Assembly (NCBI GenBank): GCA_029865675.1
Contig: JARXAU010000066.1
Location: forward strand, 1-7,355
Length of the DNA stretch: 7,355 nt
Origin: Rhodoferax sp.
GTDB lineage: Bacteria; Pseudomonadota; Gammaproteobacteria; Burkholderiales; Burkholderiaceae_C
Direction of reading: 5' to 3'
This document shows positions 6,141 through 7,355 of this stretch, one piece after another; the stretch's first letter is position 1; every line of letters begins with the position of its first letter. The notes under the pieces are model-generated. The model was not told the DNA's origin. It was given only the letters and a program-made list of their open reading frames with translations, and ran no database searches. Made by a program: the position numbers and the translations under genes.

Positions 6141-6168
6141 ATTATAGGCCCACAACAAACAATTGCAA
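6141..6168 (-). promoter_or_regulatory. Sigma-70-like promoter of the leftward gene cluster
   Basis: On the - strand TTGCAA (6168-6163, 4 of 6 matches to the -35 consensus) is separated by 16 bp from a perfect TATAAT (6146-6141). Transcription would start near 6134, about 26 nt before ATG 6108 and just ahead of its AAGGGG ribosome site. This would let a host polymerase express the cluster independently of phage late control. Confidence 0.72.
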
Positions 6169-6181
6169 GCAGTATTTGCAA
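6163..6181. promoter_or_regulatory. Paired TTGCAA motif, candidate operator
   Basis: TTGCAA occurs at 6163-6168 and again at 6176-6181, 7 bp apart. Each is itself a palindrome, so the 19-bp unit is both a direct and an inverted repeat, with centres 13 bp apart. The left copy is the -35 box of the leftward promoter, so a bound protein would block it. The regulator is unknown; the ribbon-helix-helix candidate at 5510-5701 is a local suspect. Confidence 0.45.
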
Positions 6182-6243
6182 CCGTTCGTCGGAATCTGTA
6201 AATCTTTTTTTCATCGGGTTTGGCGCTTCCTAGCATCAGGCCC

Positions 6244-7355
6244 ATGACACACAAACGCGTTCACATCCTCTCAGCCGTCAACGCTGCGAACGTCTCCAAG
6301 AGTGGGGACACCTACACCGTGAAGGATGTAGTTCACGCCATTGATGGAATCGTGCTTAACCGCCGCCTGTACACGGGCGCAGAACTGGCGAAGTCGGTGG
6401 CAGGCCTTGAAGGGCGACCAGCACCCGCAGGCCATCCCAAGGACTCCAAGGGGCGACACATCAGCGCAAGCAATGGCGAAGCCCTGTCTGCCGCTTGGAT
6501 TGGCGCTTACTGCGTGAATAGCCGGTATGAAGGTGGACGCGCACTGTGCGACATCGTTATCAACGCTGCACAGGCTCAGGCCCTGCCAGATGGCAAGACG
6601 GTTATTCAGCGCTTGGACGACGCGATCAACGGCACCAACGCAGAACCTATCGGGGTTAGCTCCGGCCTGATGCTGGAAGAGTTCGCCGCCAATGGCGAAA
6701 GCATGGGCAAGAAATACACGTCGATTGCAAAGAACATGCAGTTCGATCACTTGGCGATTCTGCTCAACGAAGCCCCAGCGGGTACGCCTGCCGAGGGTAT
6801 CGGCATGTTCGTGAACTCCGAGGGCAACGAAGCCCCCGTGGAAGTCGTCAACCTCGAACTCAAACCCGAAGACAAGCGATTCACCGGCCTGACCGGCTGG
6901 ATTCGCAAGCTGCTGGGCAATTCGGACATGTCGTTCGACCAGATCGCAGACGGCCTACGCGCTCTCATTCCTGATGACGCATGGGTGCGCGAAGTGTTCC
7001 CTCGCTACTTCGTGTGGGTGGACTACACGACCGACAAGCTCTACCGCCAAGACTACGCACTCTCGTCTGACGGCTCCCTAGCATTAATTGGCGACCGAGT
7101 GGAAGTTATCCGCAAAGTCGAATACGAACCTATCGTTAATCAAGAGAAGGAAGACATTGTGAAAACTCACATTCTTGCCGCGCTGAATACAGCCGGTATC
7201 GCCGTGGCAGGACTGGATGACAACCAGCTCTTGACCGCTTACAACGCTTTGCAAGTCAAGCCCATCGAAGACAAGCTGATTGCTGCCAACAGCAAGATCG
7301 CAGGCTTCGAGATGGCCGCAAACGCAGCCGCAGATGCTGAATTGACCACCTTGGC
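6244..7355 (+). CDS. Prohead protease (DUF2213-like), probably with C-terminal scaffold region; 3'-truncated by window edge
   Basis: The frame is open from ATG 6244 through the window end, giving 370 visible residues. The N-terminal ~180 residues look like the herpesvirus/HK97-type prohead protease fold seen in DUF2213 proteins. RPAPAGHP carries the likely catalytic His64, and EPIGVSSGL carries the likely nucleophilic Ser139/Ser140. A middle region (about 235-300: IPDDAWVREVFPRYFVWVD, then KLYRQDYALSSDGSLA) is a second conserved-looking block. From about residue 306 the sequence becomes Ala-, Asn- and Lys-rich and helical, as expected of scaffold. The protease would cleave scaffold and itself during capsid maturation. 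The ribosome site before ATG 6244 is weak (CAGG, 3 nt away). Its position after the head gene fits, though the leftward cassette intervenes. Confidence 0.82.
   Translation, partial: MTHKRVHILSAVNAANVSKSGDTYTVKDVVHAIDGIVLNRRLYTGAELAKSVAGLEGRPAPAGHPKDSKGRHISASNGEALSAAWIGAYCVNSRYEGGRALCDIVINAAQAQALPDGKTVIQRLDDAINGTNAEPIGVSSGLMLEEFAANGESMGKKYTSIAKNMQFDHLAILLNEAPAGTPAEGIGMFVNSEGNEAPVEVVNLELKPEDKRFTGLTGWIRKLLGNSDMSFDQIADGLRALIPDDAWVREVFPRYFVWVDYTTDKLYRQDYALSSDGSLALIGDRVEVIRKVEYEPIVNQEKEDIVKTHILAALNTAGIAVAGLDDNQLLTAYNALQVKPIEDKLIAANSKIAGFEMAANAAADAELTTL
7147..7161 (+). promoter_or_regulatory. Internal ribosome site and GTG start for a possible nested scaffold protein
   Basis: AAGGA (7147-7151, in an AGAAGGAAG context) lies 7 nt before GTG 7159, which is in frame with the protease (codon 306). 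The product would begin MKTHILAALNTAGI and consist only of the scaffold-like tail. This site is much stronger than the one before the full-length ATG. Confidence 0.5.

Noticed and set aside
6205..6211. T7 run in the intergenic region as a rightward terminator
   Set aside because: The only upstream hairpin (CCG/CGG around 6182-6192) has a 3-bp stem and is separated from the T-run by more than 10 nt.
6271..6968. Open frames on the - strand at 6271-6750 and 6747-6968
   Set aside because: They are antisense to the prohead protease, whose frame is open across the region with catalytic motifs. They are shadows.
1..7355. tRNA genes, CRISPR arrays, insertion sequences, phage attachment sites
   Set aside because: No cloverleaf, regularly spaced repeat, transposase or integrase-associated repeat was seen on either strand by eye. 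A computational scan would be more sensitive.

Overview
The window is a segment of a tailed double-stranded DNA phage or prophage of a Gram-negative, probably proteobacterial, host. Shine-Dalgarno sequences of the AAGGAG/AAGGGG type and one strong sigma-70-like promoter are visible. Most of it is GC-rich: hand counts of sample stretches give about 60% GC. Gene order and protein types are those of a phage packaging/head module. A betaproteobacterial (Burkholderiales-like) host is a guess from protein flavour and GC content only. The window cannot show whether the element is integrated.

The rightward late module comes first: the C-terminal end of a beta-class DNA methyltransferase (2-307), a helix-turn-helix small-terminase-like protein (308-727), the large terminase (717-2105), a DUF1073-type portal (2118-3452), a free-standing HNH/AP2 endonuclease (about 3535-4047), and an SPP1 gp7/Mu F-like head morphogenesis protein (4044-4955). 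Genes abut or overlap, as expected of one transcription unit. A short hairpin followed by a T-run sits exactly on the last stop codon.

The module is then interrupted by five small genes on the opposite strand (4945-6108). They read leftward from a sigma-70-like promoter with a perfect TATAAT. Its -35 box is one half of a paired TTGCAA motif that looks like an operator. In transcription order the genes encode a 48-aa and a 74-aa unknown protein, a 63-aa ribbon-helix-helix candidate, a NinX-like protein, and a 59-aa proline-rich/helical protein. This looks like an independently expressed accessory (moron-like) cassette, and it is the most interesting part of the window.

The rightward module resumes at 6244 with a DUF2213-like prohead protease that runs off the end of the window. 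It carries a convincing internal in-frame start (GTG at 7159 with an AAGGA box) that could produce a separate scaffold protein, in the style of lambda C/Nu3.

In working terms, the portal anchors DNA entry, TerS/TerL recognise and pump the genome, the Mu F-like protein is a minor head component, and the protease/scaffold builds and matures the prohead. The HNH gene is most likely a selfish insertion. It and the first half of the downstream head gene are distinctly lower in GC (about 50%) than their surroundings, which points to mosaic exchange.
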